A stretch of 48,179 nucleotides of DNA from Bacillota bacterium (lineage in GTDB: Bacteria; Bacillota; Clostridia; Acetivibrionales; DUMC01): assembly GCA_013314855.1 (NCBI GenBank), contig JABUEW010000015.1:1-48179 (forward strand), in the 5' to 3' direction. Positions 35,855 through 45,094 of this stretch are shown piece by piece. Each line of letters starts with the position of its first letter. Position 1 is the stretch's first letter. Both the position numbers and the translations under genes were made by a program. Below the pieces are notes generated by a model. It saw nothing but the letters and a program-made list of their open reading frames with translations. It was not told the DNA's origin and did not search any database.

Positions 35855-38800
35855 ATGGGTGAGGAAATTAATAAGGATAATTGCCAAAAAACTATTCTAA
35901 TTAGAACTAAAGAGGATTTGATAAAGATAAAGGAGAATTACATTAATGAAACAAGACGGTACAAATACAAAATAATGGTATGTTCAGGGGCAGGGTGTAT
36001 TTCGTCAAATTGCTACGCTGTTAAAGAAGCACTGATTAAGTCTTTGAAAGAAAACAATATGCAAAATGAAGTACTTGTGACCGAAACAGGATGTATGGGG
36101 ACCTGCGACTTAGGCCCGGTTATGCTTGTAATGCCTGGGGGAGTTTTTTATACCAAACTGGACCCTTCGATTATTCCGGATATAGTGTCTTCGCACCTTG
36201 TCAACGGTAAAATCAAGATAGACAATACTTACTTTGATAGAAAGAAAAATGAATATATACCATACTTGAAAGATATAGACTATTTTAAAGACCAGGTGAA
36301 AATCGCCTTAAGGAATTGCGGTAATATAGCCTTTTCGTCTCTTGAGGAGTACATAGCTAATGACGGATACATGGCATTGGCAAAGGTACTCAGTGGGATG
36401 TCTCCTGAAGAAGTTGTAGAAGAAATCAAAAAATCCGGATTAAGAGGCCGGGGAGGCGGAGGATTCCCTACCGGCATAAAATGGCAGTCAGGGTTAAATG
36501 CTGAGGGCAGTGTTAAATATATTGTTTGCAATGCAGATGAGGGTGACCCTGGAGCATTTATGGACAGAAGCATACTGGAAGGCGATCCTCATTCTGTTAT
36601 TGAGGGTATGCTTATTGGCGGATATGCCATTGGGGCATGCAAAGGGTATGTGTATGTAAGAGCTGAATACCCCCTTGCAGTAGAGAGGCTTGAGGATGCA
36701 ATTAAAAAAGCCCGTGAAGCCGGGTTGTTGGGAGAAAATATTTTACAGAGCGGATTTGACTTTGATATTGAAATAAGGATTGGTGCCGGTGCTTTTGTAT
36801 GTGGAGAAGAAACCGCACTTATGGAATCTATAGAAGGAAACAGGGGAGAGCCCAGGCAAAAACCGCCATTTCCATTTGAGAAAGGCCTTTTCGATAAACC
36901 TACCATTATCAATAATGTTGAAACTTTTGCCAATGTCCCTCCAATTATTCTAAAGGGGAGCGAATGGTTTGCAAAATATGGCACAGACAAAAGCAAAGGT
37001 ACCAAGGTGTTTGCTCTTGCCGGAGATATAAACAATACCGGGATTGTTGAAGTGCCAATGGGCATAACCGTGGGCGATATTATTTTTAACATTGGCGGAG
37101 GAATTCCAAAGAAGAAAGAGTTTAAAGCCGCCCAAACCGGAGGCCCTTCAGGTGGGTGTTTAACCAGAGAGCACCTGAACACTCAAATCGATTATGATTC
37201 CCTTACCAATCTAGGAACTATCATGGGTTCTGGCGGGCTAATAATCATGGATGAGGATACATGCATGGTTGATATGGCGAGGTTCTTTATGGAATTCGTA
37301 CAGGATGAATCATGCGGGAAATGTGTCCCTTGCAGGCTTGGAACAAAAAGAATGCTGGAGATTCTGGAAAGGATAGTAAAAGGAGAAGGCCGAGAAGGAG
37401 ATATAGAGCTTCTGGAAGAAATCGGGTATATGGTAAAAGAGGCTGCCGTCTGCGGTTTGGGCCAGACTGCGCCGAATCCTGTGCTTAGTACCATTAGGAA
37501 CTTCAGGGAAGAATATGAGGAACATATAAAGCATAAATATTGCCGTGCAGGAGTATGCGCTGATTTGTTTATTTCTCCTTGCCAGAATGCATGTCCTGCT
37601 GGAGTAAATGTACCGGGGTATATTGCTTTAATAGCTGCCGGAAGGATAAGGGACGCATACAACCTTATAAGAAAGGAAAACCCTTTTCCGGCGGTATGTG
37701 GAAGGGTTTGCACACATCCGTGCGAAAGCAGGTGCAGAAGAGCGCAGCTTGATGAACCTATTTCGATTGCCGATTTAAAAAGATATGTTGCCGATTATGT
37801 AATGATGCATGAAGAACCGTATATGGATTTAGTATTCCCCAAAAAGGGCAAAAGCGTCGGTATTATTGGTGCAGGACCTTCAGGACTGACTTGCGGTTAC
37901 TATCTTGCAAGGCTTGGTTACGATGTAGAAGTTTATGAAGCACAAAGTGTTGCAGGAGGGATACTTGCTTTTGGGATACCGGAATACAGGCTTCCAAAGC
38001 ATATACTTCAGCATGAAATAAAATTGATAGAGCAGGTTGGAGTAAAGATACACCTGAATACTGAAGTGGGTGTTGATATCAGCTTCTACCAGCTCAAGGA
38101 GCGGCATGATGCAATATATATTGCGACAGGAACACAGTTCTCAAGAAGGGTGGACATCCCCGGCGAAGATTTGAAGGGTGTATACCATGGCCTTGAATTC
38201 TTGAGGGATATAAACTTAGGAAGGAATGTCAAAGTCGGTGCCAAGGTCGCTGTTATAGGCGGAGGAAATACGGCTATTGATGCAGCAAGATGCGCAGTAC
38301 GGCTGGGAGCGAAAGAAGTTACCATCCTGTACAGGAGAGGCATAGAAGACATGCCTGCGGATGAAAGGGAAGTGAAGGATGCAATTGAAGAGGGTATAAA
38401 CATCATACCTTATGCAGCGCCCGTGGAGTTTACCGGAAAAGATAGGGTACAAGAAGTCCGGTGCATAAGAATGGGGCTGGGACAGTTTGATTCCAGCGGC
38501 AGGAGAAAGCCAATACCAATTCCGGGTTCGGAATTCATAATTGAAGTTGACATGGTAATTCCCGCTGTAAGCCAATATTCGGATTTGCCATTTATAAATA
38601 AAGACGAGGTTGAGGTTACAAAGTGGGGTACATTTGTCACTGATAGCGAGACCCTGATGACAAAGATGAAAGGCGTGTTTGCCGGCGGAGATGTAGTAAG
38701 GGGTTCTGATGTGGTAATTACGGCTATTGCCGATGGAAAAAAAGCGGCAAAATCCATAGATATATACCTGGGCGGCAATGGGATCCTGAATACCGGAGAA

Positions 38801-38980
38801 GACATAGAAATACCAAAACCTTCGGGTGAAGAGGAAATAGTTGAGCATGAAAGGTTCCCCATGAAATACCTTGCTCCCGAAGAGCGCAAGAAATCTTTTG
38901 ATGAAGTTGCGGTTGGATTCCATAAATTAAATGCTATTGCTGAAGCCATGAGGTGCTTAAGATGTGACAGGAGGGTTTAA
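35855..38980 (+). CDS. NuoF-like flavin subunit fused to a GltD/NfnB-like NAD(P)H oxidoreductase
   Basis: This 1041-aa protein joins two electron-transfer modules. Residues ~1-120 form a thioredoxin-like [2Fe-2S] domain (CSGAGCISSNC ... CMGTCDLG). Residues ~120-560 are NuoF: GLRGRGGGGFPTGIKW (NADH/FMN), CNADEGDPGAFMDRS, CGEETALMESIEGNRGEP and the [4Fe-4S] motif ESCGKCVPCRLGTKRM. Instead of the usual 2x[4Fe-4S] tail, residues ~570-1041 form a GltD/NfnB unit: Cys clusters CQNACPAGV and CGRVCTHPCESRC, FAD site GIIGAGPSGLTCGYYLARLG, and NAD(P) site VAVIGGGNTAIDAARCAVRLG. The fusion suggests that the hydrogenase can use two pyridine nucleotide sites, perhaps NADPH in addition to or instead of NADH; this is inference. 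It sits between the NuoE-like and HydA genes. Confidence 0.92.
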   Translation: MGEEINKDNCQKTILIRTKEDLIKIKENYINETRRYKYKIMVCSGAGCISSNCYAVKEALIKSLKENNMQNEVLVTETGCMGTCDLGPVMLVMPGGVFYTKLDPSIIPDIVSSHLVNGKIKIDNTYFDRKKNEYIPYLKDIDYFKDQVKIALRNCGNIAFSSLEEYIANDGYMALAKVLSGMSPEEVVEEIKKSGLRGRGGGGFPTGIKWQSGLNAEGSVKYIVCNADEGDPGAFMDRSILEGDPHSVIEGMLIGGYAIGACKGYVYVRAEYPLAVERLEDAIKKAREAGLLGENILQSGFDFDIEIRIGAGAFVCGEETALMESIEGNRGEPRQKPPFPFEKGLFDKPTIINNVETFANVPPIILKGSEWFAKYGTDKSKGTKVFALAGDINNTGIVEVPMGITVGDIIFNIGGGIPKKKEFKAAQTGGPSGGCLTREHLNTQIDYDSLTNLGTIMGSGGLIIMDEDTCMVDMARFFMEFVQDESCGKCVPCRLGTKRMLEILERIVKGEGREGDIELLEEIGYMVKEAAVCGLGQTAPNPVLSTIRNFREEYEEHIKHKYCRAGVCADLFISPCQNACPAGVNVPGYIALIAAGRIRDAYNLIRKENPFPAVCGRVCTHPCESRCRRAQLDEPISIADLKRYVADYVMMHEEPYMDLVFPKKGKSVGIIGAGPSGLTCGYYLARLGYDVEVYEAQSVAGGILAFGIPEYRLPKHILQHEIKLIEQVGVKIHLNTEVGVDISFYQLKERHDAIYIATGTQFSRRVDIPGEDLKGVYHGLEFLRDINLGRNVKVGAKVAVIGGGNTAIDAARCAVRLGAKEVTILYRRGIEDMPADEREVKDAIEEGINIIPYAAPVEFTGKDRVQEVRCIRMGLGQFDSSGRRKPIPIPGSEFIIEVDMVIPAVSQYSDLPFINKDEVEVTKWGTFVTDSETLMTKMKGVFAGGDVVRGSDVVITAIADGKKAAKSIDIYLGGNGILNTGEDIEIPKPSGEEEIVEHERFPMKYLAPEERKKSFDEVAVGFHKLNAIAEAMRCLRCDRRV

Positions 38981-38982
38981 TT

Positions 38983-40752
38983 ATGGTAAATTTAATTATA
39001 AATAACAAGAAGATTTCAGTGCCAGAAGGTACTACAATCCTTGAGGCTGCAAAACAACATAATATATTAATCCCAAGTTTTTGTTACCTGGAGGGTGTTC
39101 ATAAGGTTGGTTCCTGCAGGATATGCGTAGTTGAAGTAGAGGGGGCAAAAACCCTTCAGGCTTCGTGCATAACAACAGTAAGGGAAGGAATGGTTGTAAG
39201 GACTAATACGGAAAAGGTAAGGAAGGCAAGAAAGCTAATATATGAACTGATGCTTTCCGACCACCCAAAAGACTGCCTTAATTGTGCAAGAAACCAAAAC
39301 TGTGAATTGCAAAAGCTGGGTGAGGTTATACAAATAAGCGAGTCAAGGTTTGAAGGTGAAAAGTCCAAGATGAAGATTGACAATTCTTCACCTTCCATAA
39401 CCAGGGACACTTCAAAGTGTATCTTGTGCCGGAGGTGTGTAACCGTTTGTAATGAAATACAGGGCGTAGGCGTACTGAATGTCCAGCAAAGGGGATTCAA
39501 GACTGTTATAGCTCCTGCCGGTGATTTGCCTTTAAATTCAGTAAATTGTGCCTACTGCGGGCAGTGTACTGTTGTATGCCCTGTGGGGGCGCTGCAGGAG
39601 AAAGATTCCATAGGGAAAGTGTGGGAAGCTTTGCATGATAAAAATAAAAGAGTTGTGATACAGACGGCTCCCGCCATAAGAGCAGCCCTGGGCGAAGAAT
39701 TCGGATATGAGCCTGGTACTCTTGTAACCGGAAAAATGGTAACTGCCCTTAAATGTATGGGTTTTGATGATGTCTTTGATACAAATTTCACTGCTGACCT
39801 GACGATAATAGAAGAGGGCAACGAATTTCTACAAAGGCTTAAGCTTGCCTTTTCGGGAGGTCATGCCGTGTTTCCCATGATTACAAGCTGCAGTCCTGGT
39901 TGGATTAAATATGTGGAACACAACTTTCCTGATGAACTTGACCACATTTCTACATGCAAATCGCCCCATATGATGATGGGAGCGCTTGTAAAATCTTATT
40001 ATGCAGACAAAATAGGTGTAGACCCTGAAAACATATTCGTAGTTTCTGTCATGCCCTGTACCGCCAAGAAATTTGAAATTACCCGACCTGAAATGGTGAA
40101 TAATGGTGTACCTAATGTAGATGCGGTTATTACGACAAGGGAACTTGCAAGAATGATAAAAGAAGCGGGTATTGATTTTAAAACACTTGAAGACAGCCGG
40201 TTTGACAATCCATTAGGGCTTTCAACAGGAGCGGCAGATATCTTTGCAACCACCGGGGGTGTTATGGAAGCTGCCTTAAGGACTGTATATGAAATTGTAA
40301 CCGGAAGAGAGCTCCCTTTCGATAAGCTCCACGTAACCCCTATTATGGGATTGGAGCAAATTAAGACTGCTGAAATTAAAATAGAGGACCCTTTGGATGA
40401 ATATGAATTCCTTAATGGCGTAACGGTAAAAGTGGCTGTAACCAGCGGCCTTGCAGGAGCCAAAAAACTGATGGAAGAGGTGGCAAAAGGCCAATCACCG
40501 TACCATTTTATTGAAGTGATGGGTTGCCCTGGAGGCTGTATCAGCGGGGGAGGCCAGCCTAGACCCACCAATGATGAAATCAGAAAAAAGAGGATGGAGG
40601 CAATATATAAGGAGGATGAAGGAAAAGAATTCAGAAAGTCCCATGAAAACCCATTTATAAAGAAACTTTACGAAGAATTTCTCAAGGAACCTCTTGGACA
40701 TAGATCCCATGAACTGCTTCATACTTACTATACGAAGAGGAGAGGCAGCTAA
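38983..40752 (+). CDS. hydA: [FeFe]-hydrogenase catalytic subunit HydA
   Basis: 589-aa hydrogenase. An N-terminal [2Fe-2S] domain (GSCRICVVEVEG) is followed by the His-ligated [4Fe-4S] motif HPKDCLNCARNQNC. Two ferredoxin clusters come next (CILCRRCVTVC, CAYCGQCTVVCPVGAL), then the H-cluster domain. H-cluster motifs are L1 TSCSPGW, L2 MPCTAKKFE and L3 EVMGCPGGCISGGGQP. L1 has Ser where TSCCPxW has its second Cys. The domain set matches cytoplasmic hydrogenases of the HydABC (bifurcating) type, and the gene begins 2 nt after the flavoprotein gene. Proton reduction with electrons from NAD(P)H and possibly ferredoxin is the expected role. Confidence 0.95.
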   Translation: MVNLIINNKKISVPEGTTILEAAKQHNILIPSFCYLEGVHKVGSCRICVVEVEGAKTLQASCITTVREGMVVRTNTEKVRKARKLIYELMLSDHPKDCLNCARNQNCELQKLGEVIQISESRFEGEKSKMKIDNSSPSITRDTSKCILCRRCVTVCNEIQGVGVLNVQQRGFKTVIAPAGDLPLNSVNCAYCGQCTVVCPVGALQEKDSIGKVWEALHDKNKRVVIQTAPAIRAALGEEFGYEPGTLVTGKMVTALKCMGFDDVFDTNFTADLTIIEEGNEFLQRLKLAFSGGHAVFPMITSCSPGWIKYVEHNFPDELDHISTCKSPHMMMGALVKSYYADKIGVDPENIFVVSVMPCTAKKFEITRPEMVNNGVPNVDAVITTRELARMIKEAGIDFKTLEDSRFDNPLGLSTGAADIFATTGGVMEAALRTVYEIVTGRELPFDKLHVTPIMGLEQIKTAEIKIEDPLDEYEFLNGVTVKVAVTSGLAGAKKLMEEVAKGQSPYHFIEVMGCPGGCISGGGQPRPTNDEIRKKRMEAIYKEDEGKEFRKSHENPFIKKLYEEFLKEPLGHRSHELLHTYYTKRRGS

Positions 40753-40774
40753 GCAGCTAATATGTAACCTGCTT

Positions 40775-40809
40775 CCGGTGTACCTGCATTGCTTTGCAGG
40801 GTACACCGG
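40775..40809. terminator. Hairpin between convergent hydA and speD
   Basis: CCGGTGTACCTGCA pairs with TGCAGGGTACACCGG (one bulged G) around a short loop. There is no T-run on either strand, but the position between convergent stop codons fits a bidirectional terminator. Confidence 0.6.
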
Positions 40810-40823
40810 TTCAGGACAGTCCG

Positions 40824-41675
40824 CTAATAATCATTGGTCATATTTTGTCCGTAAAAGATTTCATCCATTTCTTTGAGTAAGCGGCGGGTTATTTCTTTTG
40901 CTTCTCCAGGATGGATGTCTTTTTTAGAGAAACCGAACAGGTAATTGTCAAGATCAAATTCTTTGAGTTTGCACTTTGTGTGAAAAATGTTTTCTTGGTA
41001 AACATTTACATCTATCATATAATAACGGTTACGAACATCCTCCGAAATATAATTTTGTATGGAATTAAATTTATGGTCGTTAAAAATTTTCCTGCCGGTT
41101 ATGTCCCTTGTGAAACCCCTAACGCGGTAATCAATAGTCATGATATCCGCTTCAAAGCTACTGATAAGGTAGTTAAGAGCATTTAGGGGGGATATTTTCC
41201 CACAAGTTGAAACATCAATATCAGCCCGGAACGTGCAAACACCGCCGTCAGGATGGTATTCAGGGTAAGTGTGGACTGTAATATGGCTTTTATCCAGATG
41301 GGCCACTACTGCCTCGCACTTTATATTATTAGTTCCATTACCGTCTAGGATACTACTATTAGAATCATTTTTATCCGGAGAAATATAATCATTATTTGAA
41401 ATAACACTTACAGGCTCTTCACATACAAGTATTGTAACACTGGCTCCCTGGGGGTCATAATCCTGTTTGGCAATATTTAGTATATTCGCCCCAATAATTT
41501 CTGTAACGTGTTTTAAAATATTTGTGAGCCTTTCAGCATTATATTGTTCATCGATATAAGAAATATAAGCATTTCTGTCTAACACCGATTTTGTGTAGCA
41601 GATATCATACATATTAAACGATAAGGTTTTTGTCAGGTTATTGAATCCATACAATTTTATTTTATTCTTTTTCAT
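40824..41675 (-). CDS. speD: S-adenosylmethionine decarboxylase proenzyme (SpeD)
   Basis: Polyamine-pathway enzyme giving decarboxylated AdoMet for spermidine synthesis. It is the long, E. coli-like SpeD class. The self-cleavage site, where Ser130 becomes the pyruvoyl group, lies in [14 protein letters not shown], followed by [16 protein letters not shown]. The ATG at 41675 is preferred: an upstream in-frame GTG (41699) overlaps the AAGGAGG ribosome site, which is 14 nt before the ATG. A low-complexity Asn/Asp/Ser insertion occurs at ~93-118. No speE lies in the window. Confidence 0.93.
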   Translation of the reverse strand: MKKNKIKLYGFNNLTKTLSFNMYDICYTKSVLDRNAYISYIDEQYNAERLTNILKHVTEIIGANILNIAKQDYDPQGASVTILVCEEPVSVISNNDYISPDKNDSNSSILDGNGTNNIKCEAVVAHLDKSHITVHTYPEYHPDGGVCTFRADIDVSTCGKISPLNALNYLISSFEADIMTIDYRVRGFTRDITGRKIFNDHKFNSIQNYISEDVRNRYYMIDVNVYQENIFHTKCKLKEFDLDNYLFGFSKKDIHPGEAKEITRRLLKEMDEIFYGQNMTNDY

Positions 41676-42080
41676 TTTTACATTATCAACCTCCTTCACA
41701 AAAACTCGTTATTTAACTGAATATGATATATTTTAGCACGATTATTACAAAATACAATACCTTAGTATAAAATATTTTTTGTTTTCAGTAAAAATCTATG
41801 TATAACTTAATTAATGTGCATTTTAGCTTTACTTTTTTTATTTGAAACTTTTGTTTTGAGGTAAAGTTTTTTGGTATTATACTATCTATTATAAATAAAT
41901 TCGAAAAGTGAATAGAAAAACGATTGATAACTAATTGCTGTTCTATTTTATGAAGATGTTTCCATAAAAAGGGGCTAATAAATAAGCAATTTTTTTAAAA
42001 ATATTTAGCTATTTAGCCCCTTTTATTTATATCAACAAAATAATTCATAAAATACTTCTTACAAAAGCCAAAAAGGTGAC
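41676..42080. other. Intergenic region between argJ and speD
   Basis: AT-rich gap holding the argJ terminator (41966-42024) and presumably the speD promoter on the minus strand, near 41730-41900. No gene is supported here. Confidence 0.5.
41966..42024 (-). terminator. Terminator downstream of argJ
   Basis: AAAAGGGGCTAAATA on the minus strand pairs with TATTTATTAGCCCCTTTT after an AT-rich loop that itself contains TTTTTAAAAA. The 3' arm ends in five T. It lies ~55 nt after the argJ stop codon. Confidence 0.75.
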
Positions 42081-43283
42081 TTAAGTTCTGTAGCTTCCAT
42101 TTATTTTAACATAGTCATATGACAAATCACAAGTCCACATTTTGTCGGAGAATTTACCTTCCTTTAGTTTTAAGGTTATAACAATTTCTTTTTGCTGAAG
42201 TATGCTTTTAGCCCTGGCTTCGTCAAAACCCACAGCAGCTCCATTTTTGCACACCAGCAAATCCCCTATATAAATGTCTATCTTTTCAGGGTCAAAGACT
42301 GCACCGGAATATCCTGCTGCAGTAAGAATCCTTCCCCAGTTAGCATCTTCACCAAACAAAGCGGTTTTGACAAGAGGTGATTTTGCAACTGCGCTTACTA
42401 TCTTGTACGCGTCCTCTTCAGTGGCTGCACCTTCTGCAATTATTTCCACAAATTTAGTTGCTCCTTCACCATCTTTTGCTACCATCCGGGCAAGTTCAGT
42501 ACATACATAGTTGAGAGCATCTTTAAATTTCTTATAGTCCCCATCTTCATTTATTATTGGGGAATTATCGGCCATTCCGTTTGCCATAATAATTACCATG
42601 TCGCAGATGCTTGTATCTCCATCAACAGAAACCCTGTTAAATGTATGGTTTACAACTTCGCTTAAAGCTTTATTTAAAAGTCCTCTTGATATATTGACGT
42701 CTGTTGTAATTACGCCAATCATTGTAGCCATTTGCGGATGAATCATTCCGGAACCTTTAGCCATACCGCCGATTATTACAGGTTTTCCCTGTATTTTAAA
42801 TTCAACGGCAATTTCTTTGGAAATAAGATCGGTAGTCATTATCGCTTCTGAAGCATCATGGCCTCCATCAGGTGACATGTTGGAAACAAGGTCTTCAATA
42901 GCGGGACGAATAACTTCCATATTTAAAGGCACTCCTATTACACCAGTGGAGCCGACAAGAATATTTTCGGGCATACATTCAAGATATTGCGCGGTTATTT
43001 CAGCGATTTCTTTTGCATCCCTGTAACCCTGCTCGCCAACACAGGCATTGGCATTACCGCTGTTTATAACAATAGCAGTAGCATAACCGCTTTTTATATG
43101 TTCCATGGTTACTTGTAATGAATGACCTTTTACAATGTTTGTAGTAAAAACACCGGCTGCAGCTGCAATATCTTCGGAACAGACTATTGCTAGATCTTTC
43201 TTTCCGTTTTTCTTAATGCCGCATGCTATTCCTGCGGCAAAAAAACCTTCAGAGGCTGTAACACCTCCATCTATAAGACGCAT
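42081..43283 (-). CDS. argJ: Bifunctional glutamate N-acetyltransferase / ornithine acetyltransferase ArgJ
   Basis: Arginine biosynthesis enzyme that moves the acetyl group from N-acetylornithine to glutamate. It is made as a proenzyme that cleaves itself before Thr187 in HPQMATMIGVITTD; the alpha-chain motifs VINSGNANAC and GSTGVIG and the beta-chain ending VKINGSYRT are conserved. The ATG at 43283 is chosen because GGAGTG lies upstream at good spacing and the family begins MRLIDGGVTA; the TTG at 43301 is an alternative. No other arg gene is adjacent. A T-box-like leader lies ~280 nt upstream on the same strand, suggesting amino-acid control. Confidence 0.95.
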   Translation of the reverse strand: MRLIDGGVTASEGFFAAGIACGIKKNGKKDLAIVCSEDIAAAAGVFTTNIVKGHSLQVTMEHIKSGYATAIVINSGNANACVGEQGYRDAKEIAEITAQYLECMPENILVGSTGVIGVPLNMEVIRPAIEDLVSNMSPDGGHDASEAIMTTDLISKEIAVEFKIQGKPVIIGGMAKGSGMIHPQMATMIGVITTDVNISRGLLNKALSEVVNHTFNRVSVDGDTSICDMVIIMANGMADNSPIINEDGDYKKFKDALNYVCTELARMVAKDGEGATKFVEIIAEGAATEEDAYKIVSAVAKSPLVKTALFGEDANWGRILTAAGYSGAVFDPEKIDIYIGDLLVCKNGAAVGFDEARAKSILQQKEIVITLKLKEGKFSDKMWTCDLSYDYVKINGSYRT

Positions 43284-43299
43284 ATGATTCACTCCAGTC

Positions 43300-43365
43300 A
43301 AATTTAGAATTATTTGTTTTTTTATTTATCATAAATGTTTACATAAAGTAAATTTAGAATTATTT
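43300..43365. repeat. 16-bp direct repeat upstream of argJ
   Basis: AAATTTAGAATTATTT occurs at 43300-43315 and again at 43350-43365 (50-bp period). It could be an operator pair or a small duplication. Confidence 0.6.
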
Positions 43366-43505
43366 AAATTATACAGAAATGAATAACAATGTTCAATGAT
43401 TTTATATAAAATTTACGATATTTTTTCATCTTAAAACTTGTTATAAGAATAATGAGTCTTGAAACATAGTAAAAACAATAGTTATAGGAAGAACAAAATC
43501 AAGTA

Positions 43506-43555
43506 GTTTGCGTTTCATCTCATTCATGACTGAAGTCAGGAGTGTTCACGCAAAC
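43506..43555. other. Two-tier inverted-repeat structure in the argJ leader
   Basis: An outer 8-bp inverted repeat (GTTTGCGT 43506-43513 / ACGCAAAC 43548-43555) encloses a small hairpin TGACT-GA-AGTCA (43527-43538), followed by AGGAGTGTTCAC. The inner part resembles the subterminal hairpin of some IS200/IS605-type right ends, so it may be a transposon remnant or simply an RNA structure in the leader. Confidence 0.4.
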
Positions 43556-43562
43556 AAATTAT

Positions 43563-43740
43563 AAAAAAGCTCCCACCTCCAGGAATAATCCTGGGGACGA
43601 GAGTATTATGATTATGCTTCGTGGTACCACCTTGGTTTACCAATGCTTTGCAGCATCAGCCTCAACAGTAACTAATGGAAGGCTACACATCTTTAATTGT
43701 AAACATGGGGCTTTGCTTACAGTAAAAAATTTTACCACAA
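43563..43740 (-). promoter_or_regulatory. T-box-like leader upstream of argJ
   Basis: On the minus strand, AAGGTGGTACCACG (43633-43620) matches the T-box antiterminator bulge consensus. It is followed by a terminator with stem ACTCTCGTCCCCAGG / CCTGGAGGTGGGAGC (43603-43569) and six T. Upstream lies a stem III-like hairpin, ATGCT-GCAA-AGCAT. Only ~115 nt separate the bulge from the amtB stop codon, so any stem I must be very short; AGCCT...AGGCT (~27 nt) is the only candidate. The tRNA specificity cannot be read. Confidence 0.7.
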
Positions 43741-43754
43741 TAACTTACGGTAAC

Positions 43755-45017
43755 TTACTGTAATCTGCTTACAAAATCTGCATAACTTTCAATGCCATGC
43801 TCGTGAATATCAAGTCCCTGGATCTCCTCAATCCTTGATACTCTAAGACCGACTGTTTTCTTAATAACAGTAAAAAGTATAAAAGTAGTTACAAGGGTCC
43901 ACACTGCAACGGAGATAACTCCAAGGGCTTGAACTCCAAGAAGATTGAATCCTCCACCGTAAAAAAGACCTAGTATGGCGCTAGCTGTTCCCGGTTTGTA
44001 GTTTGCGAACAATCCTACAAAAAGGGTTCCTGCAATACCGTTCAAACAATGTACAGTAATTGCCCCGACAGGGTCATCAACTTTTAATACTTTATCAATG
44101 AACTCAATACCAAACGTAACAACAAAACCGGACATTATGCCGATTATAATAGCACCCCACATGGTAACAACCTGGCATCCCGCAGTGATTGCAACAAGTC
44201 CCCCAAGCGCACCGTTGAGAGTTATTCCTACATCGGGTTTTTTATATTTGAACCAGGTAATAGTCATTGTAGAACAAGCGGCTGCAGCGGCAGCAAGGTT
44301 GGTAGTCATTGCTATACGGCCGATTTCTTCGTTTGCAGCAAGAGTTGAACCTGGGTTAAAACCAAACCATCCTACCCAAAGAATGAAAGCACCAAGTGCG
44401 CCAAGTGTTAAGCTGTGACCGGGAATTACATTTATTGTGCCGTCCTTGTTATATTTGCCTATACGAGGACCGAGCATGGATGCACCTACCAGTGCCGCCC
44501 AACCACCTACGGAGTGAACTACTGTAGAGCCTGCAAAGTCTACAAATCCTAAAGTGGACAGCCAGCCGCCTCCCCATACCCAGTGACCTACGACAGGGTA
44601 AATAAGAAGGCTTATAACTGCTGAATAAATCACATAAGCAATAAATTTTGTGCGTTCTGCCATGGCACCTGAGACTATAGTAGCAGAAGTTGCACAGAAT
44701 ACGGTTTGAAAAAATATGAATACACCTGGAGTAAGTTCGGAAAACTGGGATACGTTTGTAATTTTATCCGGGTTAAAAAATCCATTTGTACCAAAAAGCC
44801 CAAGAAAACTATCGCCAAACATAAGCCCGAATCCTATAATAAAATACAGAACAGAACCTATTGCAAAATCCATAAAGTTTTTCATTATAATATTGCCGGC
44901 ATTTTTTGCCCTGGTAAAGCCGGTTTCCACCATTGCGAAGCCGGCTTGCATAAAGAAAACAAGAACAGCTGCAATCAAAGTCCACAAAATATTCAAATAG
45001 TTAAAATCCAAACTCAT
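43755..45017 (-). CDS. amtB: Ammonium transporter AmtB
   Basis: Membrane ammonium channel with about 11 predicted helices, 420 aa. Family motifs include AGFAMVETGFTRAKNAGNI near the N-terminus, FVDFAGSTVVHSVGGWAALV, NPGSTLAANEEIG and HCLNGIAGTLFVGLF with the pore His residues. It is co-oriented with glnK upstream, and the 9-nt inverted repeat TTACAGTAA/TTACTGTAA just after its stop may act as a weak terminator. Confidence 0.96.
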   Translation of the reverse strand: MSLDFNYLNILWTLIAAVLVFFMQAGFAMVETGFTRAKNAGNIIMKNFMDFAIGSVLYFIIGFGLMFGDSFLGLFGTNGFFNPDKITNVSQFSELTPGVFIFFQTVFCATSATIVSGAMAERTKFIAYVIYSAVISLLIYPVVGHWVWGGGWLSTLGFVDFAGSTVVHSVGGWAALVGASMLGPRIGKYNKDGTINVIPGHSLTLGALGAFILWVGWFGFNPGSTLAANEEIGRIAMTTNLAAAAAACSTMTITWFKYKKPDVGITLNGALGGLVAITAGCQVVTMWGAIIIGIMSGFVVTFGIEFIDKVLKVDDPVGAITVHCLNGIAGTLFVGLFANYKPGTASAILGLFYGGGFNLLGVQALGVISVAVWTLVTTFILFTVIKKTVGLRVSRIEEIQGLDIHEHGIESYADFVSRLQ

Positions 45018-45094
45018 AAATAATCACCCTTTCATTTACATTTTCAATCTCTCATAGAAATGAAATAATTTTTGCTGATATTTACCGAAGTTTA

